A model generated the notes under the pieces. It saw nothing but the letters and a program-made list of their open reading frames with translations. It searched no databases and had not been told where the DNA came from. The position numbers and the translations under genes were made by a program. A DNA stretch of 64,000 nt from positions 372,001 through 436,000 of the forward strand of contig NZ_JAAXMS010000005.1 in NCBI RefSeq assembly GCF_012290005.1, read 5' to 3'. Source of the stretch: Crateriforma spongiae (lineage in GTDB: Bacteria; Planctomycetota; Planctomycetia; Pirellulales; Pirellulaceae). Shown here in pieces: positions 25,748 through 34,909 of this stretch; the stretch's first letter is position 1; every line of letters starts with the position of its first letter.

Positions 25748-26683
25748 GTGCGAAACTTATTGAAAGTTGCCAGCTTTGTCGTGCTGAATTTGGGGTGCGT
25801 TTCGTTCTCGGTCGCCGACGAGCAGGCCGTACGGCAAGTCATTGCCGACTATGCGGCCGCCTTTAACGATCATCACATTGATCGAATTTCCGAACTGTGG
25901 TCCGCCGACGGCATTTTGGTGGATCGAACAACGGGAGAACGAATCACCGGGCGTGATGCGATCGTTCAAGATCTGCGGCAAGTGTTTCGCACGCATCCGA
26001 ACACGCGGATCTTTGGATCGATTGATCGTGTCCGCTTCATCAAACCCGACATCGCTCGGGTCAGTGGATCGGTGCGTGTCAGCGCCCCGGGCAACCCGAC
26101 CGAAGAGGTCACGGATTTCTCCGCCTTGGTGATCCAGCAACAAACGCATTGGGTCATCGACACGATCGAAGAATCGCAACCGGCGGTTCCCGCGTCGCCC
26201 GGTGAAGCGTTGGCCGATTTGAACGAGTTGATCGGACGTTGGGTTGATGAATCCGATAGTGGTCAAATCATCAACGAGTTTCGATTCACCGACGGCGGCA
26301 ATTTTGTGACCCGCACGTTCCACTTTGTTCGCGAAGGCAACGTGGTTCGTCGTGGCACGCAAGTCATCGGCTGGGATCCTCGCAGCGGCGAGATTCGCGG
26401 ATGGACGTTCAACACCGACGGCAGTTTCGGTGACAGCGTCTGGCAGAAAGCTGATGGCAAGTGGTTGATCAAGTCCACACAGACCTTGGCCGATGGCCGT
26501 GCGGCGTCGGGCACGTTCGTCTTGAAAGCTGTTTCGGACGACGAGATGACCATGGAGTTGGTCGGACACGAGATTGAGGGCGAACCTCAGCCCGCCGGAG
26601 TCTCGGTGACGTTGCGCCGATCTGCACCGGAGGAAGCCGAGTCGGGTGAAGCCTCCGCGGCTGATGACGGATCGGATCAGTGA
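25748..26683 (+). CDS. Exported SgcJ/EcaC-type NTF2-like protein
   Basis: The GTG at 25748 is chosen because GGGAG lies 9 bp upstream and the product then begins with a signal peptide (RNLLKVASFVVLNLGCVSFS); it has 311 residues. Residues 25-145 form a SnoaL/NTF2-like domain of the SgcJ/EcaC kind (VRQVIADYAAAFNDHHIDRI; ITGRDAIVQDLRQVF), whose members are named oxidoreductases but mostly have no proven reaction. Residues 155-295 form a second beta-rich domain (NELIGRWVDE; VIGWDPRSGEIRGWTFNTDG) like small lipocalin-type barrels. The tail is acidic (EEAESGEASAADDGSDQ). The next gene starts 33 bp downstream, so the two are probably co-transcribed and both exported. Confidence 0.75.
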   Translation: MRNLLKVASFVVLNLGCVSFSVADEQAVRQVIADYAAAFNDHHIDRISELWSADGILVDRTTGERITGRDAIVQDLRQVFRTHPNTRIFGSIDRVRFIKPDIARVSGSVRVSAPGNPTEEVTDFSALVIQQQTHWVIDTIEESQPAVPASPGEALADLNELIGRWVDESDSGQIINEFRFTDGGNFVTRTFHFVREGNVVRRGTQVIGWDPRSGEIRGWTFNTDGSFGDSVWQKADGKWLIKSTQTLADGRAASGTFVLKAVSDDEMTMELVGHEIEGEPQPAGVSVTLRRSAPEEAESGEASAADDGSDQ

Positions 26684-26715
26684 CGCCCGCCCCACGTAAT
26701 GTCCGGAGAATGAAC

Positions 26716-28680
26716 ATGAATCGAAAACAGACTTGGACCCGTGTGGCACTGGCGATTGCTGCGACCTTGTTGTTGCAGGCCGATGACGTGATGGCACGTG
26801 GCGGATTCCGCGGTGGCGGCGGAGGAGGAGGAATGCGGGGCGGCGGAGGAATGCGAGCCGGTGGCGGTATGTCACGGCCCAGCATGCCGGCGTCACGACC
26901 AATGTCGCGTCCCAGCATGCCCAGCTCACGCCCCAGCATGCCCAGTTCGCGGCCCAGCATGCCCAGCTTGGGCGGTGGGGGATCGCGTCCGTCGTTCAAT
27001 CGTCCGTCCACCGGGATGCCGTCGGTCAGTCGTCCATCGGTCAGCCGGCCGTCGACACGCCCTGGCGTGAATTTGCCTTCCAGTCGACCGTCCATCGATC
27101 GCCCGACGACTTTGCCGTCGCGTCCGTCGACCGGATCGCGCCCGTCGACTCGGCCCAGCATGCCTAGCCTGGGCGGTGGAAGCGGCAACCGACCTGGATC
27201 GGGCAATCGGCCCAACATCGATCTGCCCAATCGTCCCGGATCGGGATCGGGCAATCGACCCGACCGGCCCACGTTGCCGAATCGCCCCGGCGGATCGACT
27301 CGGCCCGGTGGCGGAGATCGGCCGAACATTGATTTGCCCGGCCGACCTGGCGGCGGCAGTCGACCTGGCGTCGGTGACCGTCCATCGTCGGGGGACCTTG
27401 GCGATTTTCTGGGGATCAACAAGCCGATTCGGCCGGCACCGTTGCCCAGTCTGCCGAACCGACCCGGTGGTGGTGATCGTCCGGAGCGTCCCAATTTGCC
27501 GAATCGTCCGGGTGGCGGTGACCGCCCGGAACGTCCGAATTTGCCCGATCGACCGGGTGGCGGCGACCGCCCGAACATCGGCGACCGGCCTGGCTTTGCT
27601 GATCGACCCAATGTCGGTGACAGACCCAACATTGGCGACCGACCCGGGATTGGTAATCGGCCGGGTGTTGGTGCAGGAATCGGCGCCGGTATAGGCGCTG
27701 GAATCGGTGCGGGTATCGGCAACCGACCGAACTTTGGTGACGTCAACTTTGGCGACATCAATATCGGTAACAGCGTGATCAACAACCGCCCGACATGGGC
27801 CAACATTGATCGCAACCAGATCAACCGGATCAACAACCGCTGGGGCAATCAGATCGGTGGGCTGCACGGTTACTATGGTCGGCATCCCAATCGTGTTGCC
27901 TACTGGAATCGATGGGGCGTGGGCGTGCGTGGTCACTGGCACTATCACCGGTTCCGGAACTGTTTTGGCCCGACGTGGTGGCGTCGTCACCCGCATGGTT
28001 TCTGCGGATGGCACTATCACTATCGGTTCCGATATTTCCCGACCTATTACTGGTGGACGGTTCCGACCTTTACCGCGTGCACAAGTTGGTTCACTTGGTC
28101 CGCGCCGACGCAGGTCTGGAGCCAGCCGGTTTACTATGACTATGGTCAAGGCGGAAACGTCACGTACCAGAACAACAACGTCTACATCGACGGCGAACAA
28201 GTGGCGACCGCGGACGAGTACGCTCAAAGCGCCGCCGTGCTGGCCACCGTCGAACCGCCCAAGGATGAAGAACAGGCGGAAGAGGCCGAATGGATGCCGC
28301 TGGGGACGTTCGCCGTCAGCAGTGATGACGATGACGTGGATCCCAGTCGCGTGGTCCAATTGGCGGTCAATAAGGACGGTGTGATCAGCGGCACGTTGTA
28401 CAACAGCCAAACCGACCAGGCCGATACGATTCAGGGCCAAGTCGACAAGGAAACCCAGCGTGTGGCTTTCCGTGTCGGCGAGAGCGAAGACATCGTGGTC
28501 GAAACGGGGCTGTACAACTTGACCAAAGATGATGTGCCGATCTTGGTCCACTATGGAACGGAGAAGTCCGAACCTTGGATGCTGGTACGAATGGATGCAC
28601 CGGAGGACGGCGAAGGCGATGCCGACCAGGATTCAGGCAACGATTCCGCGGAGGACAGCGGCGAATCCGACCAAGAATAG
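26716..28680 (+). CDS. Gly/Arg/Pro/Ser-rich exported protein with Trp/Tyr/His core
   Basis: The ATG at 26716 has GGAG 7 bp upstream; the GTG at 26680 overlapping the previous stop is less likely. It encodes 654 residues. After a signal peptide (RVALAIAATLLLQADDVMA) come about 330 low-complexity residues: RPSMPSS repeats, NRPGGGDRPERPNLP repeats, NIGDRPN units and GAGI repeats. Then comes an aromatic/His core (HGYYGRHPNRVAYWNRWGVG; RGHWHYHRFRNCFGPTWWRR), followed by a folded beta domain (WMPLGTFAVSSDDDD; VVQLAVNKDGVISGTLYNSQ) and an acidic tail. Comparable planctomycete proteins are often labelled mu-protocadherin/cell-surface proteins. The charge pattern (basic repeats, acidic tail) suggests a wall or matrix component. 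No enzyme motif was seen. Confidence 0.75.
   Translation: MNRKQTWTRVALAIAATLLLQADDVMARGGFRGGGGGGGMRGGGGMRAGGGMSRPSMPASRPMSRPSMPSSRPSMPSSRPSMPSLGGGGSRPSFNRPSTGMPSVSRPSVSRPSTRPGVNLPSSRPSIDRPTTLPSRPSTGSRPSTRPSMPSLGGGSGNRPGSGNRPNIDLPNRPGSGSGNRPDRPTLPNRPGGSTRPGGGDRPNIDLPGRPGGGSRPGVGDRPSSGDLGDFLGINKPIRPAPLPSLPNRPGGGDRPERPNLPNRPGGGDRPERPNLPDRPGGGDRPNIGDRPGFADRPNVGDRPNIGDRPGIGNRPGVGAGIGAGIGAGIGAGIGNRPNFGDVNFGDINIGNSVINNRPTWANIDRNQINRINNRWGNQIGGLHGYYGRHPNRVAYWNRWGVGVRGHWHYHRFRNCFGPTWWRRHPHGFCGWHYHYRFRYFPTYYWWTVPTFTACTSWFTWSAPTQVWSQPVYYDYGQGGNVTYQNNNVYIDGEQVATADEYAQSAAVLATVEPPKDEEQAEEAEWMPLGTFAVSSDDDDVDPSRVVQLAVNKDGVISGTLYNSQTDQADTIQGQVDKETQRVAFRVGESEDIVVETGLYNLTKDDVPILVHYGTEKSEPWMLVRMDAPEDGEGDADQDSGNDSAEDSGESDQE
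26908..26970 (+). repeat. 21-bp tandem repeat x3 (encodes RPSMPSS/L)
   Basis: Three adjacent units of CG-x-CCCAGCATGCCCAG-x-T-x-x lie inside the low-complexity gene (26908-26928, 26929-26949, 26950-26970). Differences fall almost only at third positions, showing selection on the peptide. Confidence 0.85.
27670..27717 (+). repeat. 12-bp tandem repeat x4 (encodes GAGI)
   Basis: Four adjacent 12-bp units encode Gly-Ala-Gly-Ile in the same gene. Every unit uses different synonymous codons, so the repeat is old or is kept for its amino-acid sequence. Confidence 0.85.
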
Positions 28681-29203
28681 ATCGATGGTTGACACCAGGC
28701 CCGTCGCTGCGGTGGCGGGCCGTGGATGGGACGTGTCCGCAGCAATGACGGGCACACCTTTGCCATAGGCCGCGGTGCACGTGCAGCGGCATTTTCATCG
28801 CGGTCGCTCGCCTGGCCGTTTGACTGTTCAGCCGCCAAGCCCACCCCGCTTGGCGGTTTTTTTACGCGCATTCTGGTCGAAGTTCGATCAGTGCACCGCT
28901 CTGCCGGATCTTCGGACGGTTATGGCACGTTGCTTGCATTCGACTCCGCAGCAGACACCGTACCAAACGACGACGCGGCAGCATTGTGATACGATCGATG
29001 CCTGTGCGTTTGTCAACTCCCCGCCTTGAATGCGTGGTCACTTGGCCTAGAACAAGTCCACAGGCCGTTGACGACGAACCGTGAGCAGAATCGCGGTGGC
29101 GGGAGCGGAACGTCGACGATGGATGCATCGAGCCGGCCGATCCGTGGTGAATGCCCCGGTCGCGGTTCCGATGCCAGGAATAACTCATGCAGGAATGCAG
29201 GCG
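28681..29203. other. Intergenic region with terminator, upstream of sucrose genes
   Basis: This 523-bp gap holds a GGCCCG/CGGGCC hairpin (28698-28721) and the intrinsic terminator at 28832, both ending the preceding transcript. The promoter for the sucrose genes must lie in the second half; no clear -35/-10 pair was found. A rightward frame opening with a GTG at 29081 is in phase with the next gene but has no Shine-Dalgarno. Confidence 0.5.
28832..28863 (+). terminator. Intrinsic (rho-independent) terminator
   Basis: CCGCCAAGC and GCTTGGCGG form a perfect 9-bp stem with a 7-nt loop, followed by seven T residues. It lies 150 bp after the Gly/Arg-rich gene and ends the 25748-28680 transcript. 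Confidence 0.9.
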
Positions 29204-31381
29204 ATGAGCCTTTTGGATCCCGAACGTTCACTGAAAATTACCCTGATCAGCCTTCACGGGCTGATTCGTGCGAAGAATCCGGAGTTGGGGCGAGACGCCG
29301 ATACGGGCGGGCAAATCAAGTACGTCCTGGAACTGGCTCGAGAGTTGTCTCGCCACGAGCGTGTTCGCGAAGTCGAGTTGCTGACGCGTCAAATCATCGA
29401 TCCAAACATCGACGACGAATACGCCCAATTGGAGGAACCGATCAGCGAGAACGCCAAAATCGTGCGTATACCGTTTGGTCCTAAGCGGTATCTGCGAAAG
29501 GAGGCGTTATGGCCTTACATCGAAATGTTCGTCGATCAGACGCTGTCGCACTTTCGACGTTCGGGTTTGCCCGACATCATTCACGGGCACTATGCCGATG
29601 CCGGCCTGGCCGGTGCTCAACTGGCTCGACTGGTTCACGTCCCCTACATCTTCACCGGGCACTCGCTGGGACGGGTTAAGAAGCAACGACTATCGCTTGG
29701 CAAATCATCGCCAGAAACTTTGGAACGCAAGTACAAGTTCGTGTTGCGTACCGAGGCGGAAGAGATTGCGCTGGAAACCGCTGCGATGGTGGTGACCAGT
29801 ACGAACCAAGAGGTTCAAGATCAGTACGAGCTGTATGACCATTATCAGCCGTCGCGGATGGAGGTGATTCCGCCGGGGGTGGATCTGGATTCGTTTTCGC
29901 CGCCGGGTTCTGACTACGCGGTTCCCGAAGGCTTGAAGTCGATTGATCGATTCCTGACCGATCCGTCGAAGCCCATGATTTTGGCGATGGCGCGTCCGGA
30001 CGAACGTAAGAATTTGACCAAGCTGGTGGAGGTTTACGGCAACAGCGAACAGCTGCGCGAAGCGGCCAACTTGGTGATGGTGATGGGCACCCGCGATGAC
30101 ATGCGGACGTTGCCCAAGGGCCAGCGTCACGTGTTGGAAGACGTCATGTACTTGATCGACAAGTACGACTTGTACGGCAGTGTGGCGTACCCGAAGCAGC
30201 ATCAACCGGACGATGTTCCCGATCTGTACCGGATGGCGACACGATCCAAAGGCGTCTTCATCAACCCCGCGCTGACCGAACCGTTCGGTTTGACTTTGTT
30301 GGAAGCCGGTGCGACGGGGCTTCCAATCGTTGCGACCAACGACGGTGGGCCTCGCGACATCATCGCCAACTGTGACAACGGTTTGTTGATCGATCCGATG
30401 GACGATGAGGCGATCGAGCATGCGTTGCTGCGTGCATTGACCGAACCGGACCAGTGGGAAACGTGGTCCAAAGCGGGCATTCACGGGACGCGCAAACATT
30501 ATTCCTGGTCCAATCATGCGGACCGTTATCTTCGTGACCTGGATGACATTCTGCAGGATTCCCCTGCCCCGACGTTGGTGACCGCACCACGGTTGAAACG
30601 ACTGCCGGAATTCGATCGGCTGATCGTGACGGACCTGGATAACACTTTGACCGGCGACGACGAGGCATTGGCGGAGTTTGCGCAACTGATCCGAGACAAC
30701 GACCATATCGGTTTCGGGATCGCGACCGGCCGCCGGTTGGACACGGCGTTGGAACTGATTGACCAACTGGGATTGCCGCGACCGGACGTTTTGGACACCG
30801 ATTCCGGAACACAGTTGCACTACGGTACGTCGTTGACGCCGGACCGCAGTTGGCAAAAACAGATCGGCTATGCGTGGAAGCCGGACGAGGTTCATCGGGT
30901 TCTGGATGACCAGCCGGGATTCTTTCTGCAGGAAGATTGCCACCAGTCGCAGTTCAAAATCAGTTACGAAATCGACGCCAAAGTCGCTCCGAGCACCACG
31001 GAAATCAAAAAGCTGCTTCGCGAATCCGGGGTGCGTGCTAAGGTTGTTTTGTCGCTGGGGATGTACCTGGACATCATCCCCGTGCGGGGCGGCAGCGATC
31101 TGTCCATGCGGCACTTGCTTTGGAAGTGGGGTTTTTCACCCGATAACGTGCTGGTTGCGGGAGATTCCGGCAACGACGCGGGAATGCTGTTGGGCCGTAC
31201 TTTAGGCGTCGTCGTAGGTAACTACAGTAGCGAGCTGGAACGGCTGCGCAAGCGACCGCGGGTCTACTTTGCCGAGGCATGCCACGCGGCGGGCATCTTG
31301 GAAGGCATTCGGTACTATCAGTTTCTAGACAACATCGTGATTCCTAATGATCGGATCGATCCAGCACCGAGCAACGACTAA
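29204..31381 (+). CDS. Sucrose-phosphate synthase fused to a HAD sucrose-phosphatase-like domain
   Basis: The ATG at 29204 has AGGA 9 bp upstream and gives 725 residues; longer in-frame starts exist (GTG 29081, ATG 29171). Residues 10-455 are a GT4 glycosyltransferase: [20 protein letters not shown] and [16 protein letters not shown] are the sucrose-synthase/SPS N-terminus. ARPDERKN (263-270) carries the phosphate-binding Arg/Lys, and E359-PFGLTLL-E367 is the EX7E motif. It would join UDP- (or ADP-) glucose to fructose 6-phosphate. Residues 470-710 are a HAD phosphatase with nucleophile D477-x-D479 ([10 protein letters not shown]) and GDSGND (653-658), both complete, so the protein should also remove the phosphate to give free sucrose. 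The amylosucrase gene overlaps its 3' end by 35 bp. Cytosolic. Confidence 0.9.
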   Translation: MSLLDPERSLKITLISLHGLIRAKNPELGRDADTGGQIKYVLELARELSRHERVREVELLTRQIIDPNIDDEYAQLEEPISENAKIVRIPFGPKRYLRKEALWPYIEMFVDQTLSHFRRSGLPDIIHGHYADAGLAGAQLARLVHVPYIFTGHSLGRVKKQRLSLGKSSPETLERKYKFVLRTEAEEIALETAAMVVTSTNQEVQDQYELYDHYQPSRMEVIPPGVDLDSFSPPGSDYAVPEGLKSIDRFLTDPSKPMILAMARPDERKNLTKLVEVYGNSEQLREAANLVMVMGTRDDMRTLPKGQRHVLEDVMYLIDKYDLYGSVAYPKQHQPDDVPDLYRMATRSKGVFINPALTEPFGLTLLEAGATGLPIVATNDGGPRDIIANCDNGLLIDPMDDEAIEHALLRALTEPDQWETWSKAGIHGTRKHYSWSNHADRYLRDLDDILQDSPAPTLVTAPRLKRLPEFDRLIVTDLDNTLTGDDEALAEFAQLIRDNDHIGFGIATGRRLDTALELIDQLGLPRPDVLDTDSGTQLHYGTSLTPDRSWQKQIGYAWKPDEVHRVLDDQPGFFLQEDCHQSQFKISYEIDAKVAPSTTEIKKLLRESGVRAKVVLSLGMYLDIIPVRGGSDLSMRHLLWKWGFSPDNVLVAGDSGNDAGMLLGRTLGVVVGNYSSELERLRKRPRVYFAEACHAAGILEGIRYYQFLDNIVIPNDRIDPAPSND

Positions 31382-33353
31382 TGGACGAGCCGGCGCGTCG
31401 GACGGGGTCAGATTTGAGGCGGAATTATCCCTGAAACGCTTGATGCCGCGTTTGCAGCAACATTGGGAAGATGCCCAAGTTGATGAAACGCTGCGTCACG
31501 AGTTCGAAGTCCGTTTGAACGAACACTGGGCGGACTTGTTCGAGTTGTTGTTCGATTTGTACGGCACGCGCTACGACTTCTTCTATCACCTTGAGCAAAT
31601 CCTGTTGACCACGGCGGATGCCTGGATCCACCGTCCGGAATCGCTGCGCCGCTTGGACCGTCATCGTGTGTTGGAACCGGACTGGTTCGCATCGCAAAAG
31701 GTGGTCGGTGGAGCGTTGTATGTCGACCTGTTTAGCGAAAACCTTGGCAAGCTGCGGGAGTCGATCGACTATTTCAAGCAACTGGGGCTGACGTACCTGC
31801 ACCTGATGCCTTTGTTCGCGGTCCGTCCCGGTGACAATGACGGCGGTTATGCGATCAGCAATTATCGCAGCGTGGATCCGCGGCTGGGCACGATTGATGA
31901 TTTAAGGTTGCTGGCCGATGCCCTGCGTGAAGCCGGGATCACCTTGGTTTTGGATTTCGTCTTCAACCACACCTCCGACGATCACCAATGGGCACAGCAG
32001 GCACAGGCGGGCGACCGAGAGTATCAACAGTTCTATTACATTTTCCCTGATCGCACGCTGCCCGATCAGTACGAACAGACATTGCGCGAGATCTTTCCGA
32101 CGGTCCGCCGCGGCAACTTCACGTGGCACGACGGAATGCGGCAATGGGTATGGACGACCTTCAATAGCTTTCAGTGGGACCTGAACTACGGCAATCCCGC
32201 CGTGTTCCGCGCGATGGCCGAGGAGATGTTCTTCATTGCCGATACCGGCGTCGACATTTTGCGTTTGGACGCGGTGGCGTTCATCTGGAAGGAAATGGGC
32301 ACCAGTTGTGAAAATCTGCCCAAGGCCCACAAGCTGATCCAGGCGTTCAATCGCCTGGCGAGGATCGCGACGCCGGGAATGGTGTTCAAGTCGGAAGCGA
32401 TCGTGCATCCGGATGATGTGGTGCGTTACATCAGTCCCGAAGAGTGCCAGATTTCTTACAACCCGACGCTGATGGCGTTGTTGTGGGAATCGTTGGCGAC
32501 CCGCGAATGTCGCTTGTTGGTCAAATCGCTAAGCCACCGACATCGTTTGCCCTCCGACACGGCTTGGGTGAATTATCTGCGGTGTCACGACGATATCGGT
32601 TGGACGTTCGATGATGCCGACGCGGCGCAGATCGGTATCAATGCGTACGATCACCGCCAATTCCTGAATCGGTTCTATACCGGACAGTTCGAAGGTTCCT
32701 TTGCGCGTGGCGTTCCGTTCCAGGAAAACCTGGACACCGGCGACATGCGAATTGCGGGAACTTTGGCTTCGTTGGCGGGTTTGGAAAAAGCCATCGAAGA
32801 GGATGACGAAGAGGGCAAGGACCTGGCGATCAAGCGGATGTTGTTGTTGCAAGGCATCACGCTAAGCATCGGCGGTATTCCGCTGATCTATCTGGGCGAA
32901 GAATGGGCGATGCTGAACGATTACGAATTCGTCAAAGACCCGGCCAAGGCTGGCGACACGCGATGGGTTCACCGACCCAAGATGCAGTGGGAATTCTTGG
33001 CGGAGTTGGACGATAGCTTGGAGGCATCGGGCGGTTCCATTCGCCGTCGTGTGTTCCTGTCATTGCAACGCATGATTGCGGCCCGAAAATCGTTGCGGGC
33101 ATTGGCCGGACAAGCGATGGAACTGGTCAACGTGAACAACACGCATGTGCTGAGCTTTGTAAGGCACTGTGACAGTCACCGGTTGATCGTACTGGCGAAC
33201 TTTTCCGAGCAACCGCAGACCGTCAGCGGCAATCTGTTGCGGACCGCGGGGATCGGACGTTTCTTTGAAGACGCGATTAGCGGTCAAACCATCGGCACCA
33301 GCCACGACATCCACTTGGACGGTTATCAGCTGATGTGGTTGAAACGCGTTTGA
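31347..33353 (+). CDS. Amylosucrase (GH13)
   Basis: This 668-residue protein matches amylosucrases in length and order: an all-helical N-domain (to about 110), the (beta/alpha)8 barrel and a C-terminal beta-domain. Catalytic motifs are [10 protein letters not shown] (203-210 region), nucleophile D308 in [10 protein letters not shown], acid/base E350 in [11 protein letters not shown], and the transition-state Asp in CHDDIGW (413-419). The enzyme splits sucrose and adds the glucose to an alpha-1,4-glucan, releasing fructose, without nucleotide sugars. The ATG at 31347 lies inside the sucrose synthase gene (35-bp overlap), so translation is probably coupled. There is no signal peptide. With its partner it would cycle sucrose made by the cell into glycogen-like polymer, or draw down sucrose kept as an osmolyte. 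Confidence 0.92.
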   Translation: MIGSIQHRATTNGRAGASDGVRFEAELSLKRLMPRLQQHWEDAQVDETLRHEFEVRLNEHWADLFELLFDLYGTRYDFFYHLEQILLTTADAWIHRPESLRRLDRHRVLEPDWFASQKVVGGALYVDLFSENLGKLRESIDYFKQLGLTYLHLMPLFAVRPGDNDGGYAISNYRSVDPRLGTIDDLRLLADALREAGITLVLDFVFNHTSDDHQWAQQAQAGDREYQQFYYIFPDRTLPDQYEQTLREIFPTVRRGNFTWHDGMRQWVWTTFNSFQWDLNYGNPAVFRAMAEEMFFIADTGVDILRLDAVAFIWKEMGTSCENLPKAHKLIQAFNRLARIATPGMVFKSEAIVHPDDVVRYISPEECQISYNPTLMALLWESLATRECRLLVKSLSHRHRLPSDTAWVNYLRCHDDIGWTFDDADAAQIGINAYDHRQFLNRFYTGQFEGSFARGVPFQENLDTGDMRIAGTLASLAGLEKAIEEDDEEGKDLAIKRMLLLQGITLSIGGIPLIYLGEEWAMLNDYEFVKDPAKAGDTRWVHRPKMQWEFLAELDDSLEASGGSIRRRVFLSLQRMIAARKSLRALAGQAMELVNVNNTHVLSFVRHCDSHRLIVLANFSEQPQTVSGNLLRTAGIGRFFEDAISGQTIGTSHDIHLDGYQLMWLKRV

Positions 33354-33418
33354 CGCGGAAACCCTTATTCAGCCTGCCTTTGCCGCACGCGACCGTCGCA
33401 ACCGGGAAAATCGAGTCC

Positions 33419-34909
33419 TCAGCCGACCATGGGACCGACCGGATCATGCTTGGCAACCATCGGCGGTTTCGTTTGTGTGCGGCTGTCGGGTTGATGTCCG
33501 CGGCGATGGATCCAAGTCACCGAAGCGGTCGCGATGATCGCCGCCGCACCCAGATCCAGTGAACTGGGCGCGACCGCACCCTCGTTCGGTCCCGGCAGAT
33601 CCGCGTCTTGTGGGATCAGCCACTGGAAGCGACGCATCACGGCGTCCAGTTTTTCGTTTTGACCGTCACCAGGTGTGCCGCTCAGATCGTCCGCCAGCCC
33701 CAGGGTTGTCAGCAGGCTGACCAGTCCGCTGTGGTTTGATGGCTGGATGTCGGTGTCCACCGGGCGACCGGGTGGTGGATCACGGAAACGCCATGGGTTG
33801 TCGGTGGCAACCGCCCAAATGTCGGACGTTTCATGGCCGGACTGCGAAACACTGATGTCGGCGTCGCCTCGCAAGAAGGTTTGTGTGGCGGATTCTCGCG
33901 TCGGCTGAGGAGATGAATTCGAAAGGGTATCCCAAGCCAATGCGTGGCCGCGCATCACGGCGTCGATGGCACCGATCTGCTGATCCGTGTGGTCGGCGTC
34001 CGAAGATAGCCGGTGCGATACCAATGTGATCGTGTCGGATTCGGTTGACGGAGGCAAACCGTCGTCAAACGACGATTCGTTTGATGCGTTGTCAACTGAA
34101 TCGTCAACGCTATCCTGCAGTTGCCGGCTTTCATCGATGTCGATCAAGGTATCGACTGTCGCATCCACGTCCGCGGCAGCGTCATCGGTCACCTCCGCGA
34201 CGGTGCGATCGCCATCTTTGGCAACTGAGTTGATCGAGGATTCGAACTCCGGTGCAACATTGCGTTGCGACGAAGCGGCGGTTGATTCCCCTTCCGCTTG
34301 GCGGCTGAGATTACTGGTGCCATTTCGGCTGTTTGCGGCGGCTTGTGACAACAGTGAAAGCGGCTCCGATGGTGCCTGGCTGTCGCGCAAAATGCCCGAG
34401 TTCACACCACCGGATGCTAGGTCGATCGTGGACGACCCGGTCGATGAGGAATTCGAAAGGCCGTCACCGAAGGTTTGGAAGATCACGACGTCGATGATCA
34501 AATGGACATTGGACGACGGTGTGAGGGTGGAGGCTGCACGATCGCGGGCCGACGAGGTGTCCGACTGTGTGGCGAAAGACAACGCGACGGGGACCGAATA
34601 GCTGAACGATCGAACGGATGTTCGCGTGGAATCACGGTCTTGGTCGTGCGGACGCTGGCGTGAACTAGCGTTGTGCTGGTGGATGATTTGACTGGGGTTC
34701 AGACGCGTTGCCTGATGCTGTCCGCCCTGTGCCGGGGCAATCTGGCGAGGCTGCGAATCGGAATCCGGTGTGGATAACGCGCCGATAAAACCTAATCCGC
34801 TTTCAACGGGGCTCAGGGAGGCTGCGAGCAGTTCGCGACGTTCCAGTCGTTCCACACGCAAGGGGCGTTGTCGGCGGGACGCCGATTTTGACAAACGGGT
34901 CATCTTCAT
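33419..34909 (-). CDS. LEPR-XLL low-complexity surface protein of the sigma/kinase operon
   Basis: The 496-residue product starts with a basic stretch and the motif RVERLERRELLAAS (residues 19-32), the planctomycete export mark. The body is disordered and rich in Ser, Asp, Thr and Gln, with no recognised domain and few aromatic residues. Near the C-terminus a hydrophobic run (LDLGAAAIIATASVTWI, about 451-467) followed by HRRGH looks like a membrane anchor with a basic cytoplasmic tail. Its ATG overlaps the kinase stop in ATGA (34906-34909), so the two are translated together. It could be the surface partner or substrate of the kinase, by position only. Confidence 0.7.
   Translation of the reverse strand: MKMTRLSKSASRRQRPLRVERLERRELLAASLSPVESGLGFIGALSTPDSDSQPRQIAPAQGGQHQATRLNPSQIIHQHNASSRQRPHDQDRDSTRTSVRSFSYSVPVALSFATQSDTSSARDRAASTLTPSSNVHLIIDVVIFQTFGDGLSNSSSTGSSTIDLASGGVNSGILRDSQAPSEPLSLLSQAAANSRNGTSNLSRQAEGESTAASSQRNVAPEFESSINSVAKDGDRTVAEVTDDAAADVDATVDTLIDIDESRQLQDSVDDSVDNASNESSFDDGLPPSTESDTITLVSHRLSSDADHTDQQIGAIDAVMRGHALAWDTLSNSSPQPTRESATQTFLRGDADISVSQSGHETSDIWAVATDNPWRFRDPPPGRPVDTDIQPSNHSGLVSLLTTLGLADDLSGTPGDGQNEKLDAVMRRFQWLIPQDADLPGPNEGAVAPSSLDLGAAAIIATASVTWIHRRGHQPDSRTQTKPPMVAKHDPVGPMVG

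Noticed and set aside
26908-27717. Short regular repeats as a CRISPR array
   Set aside because: The repeats are in frame inside a coding gene, adjacent without unique spacers, and vary at third codon positions.
32529-32852. Antisense frames inside amylosucrase and the sucrose synthase gene
   Set aside because: They lie fully within genes whose sense frames carry complete catalytic motifs.
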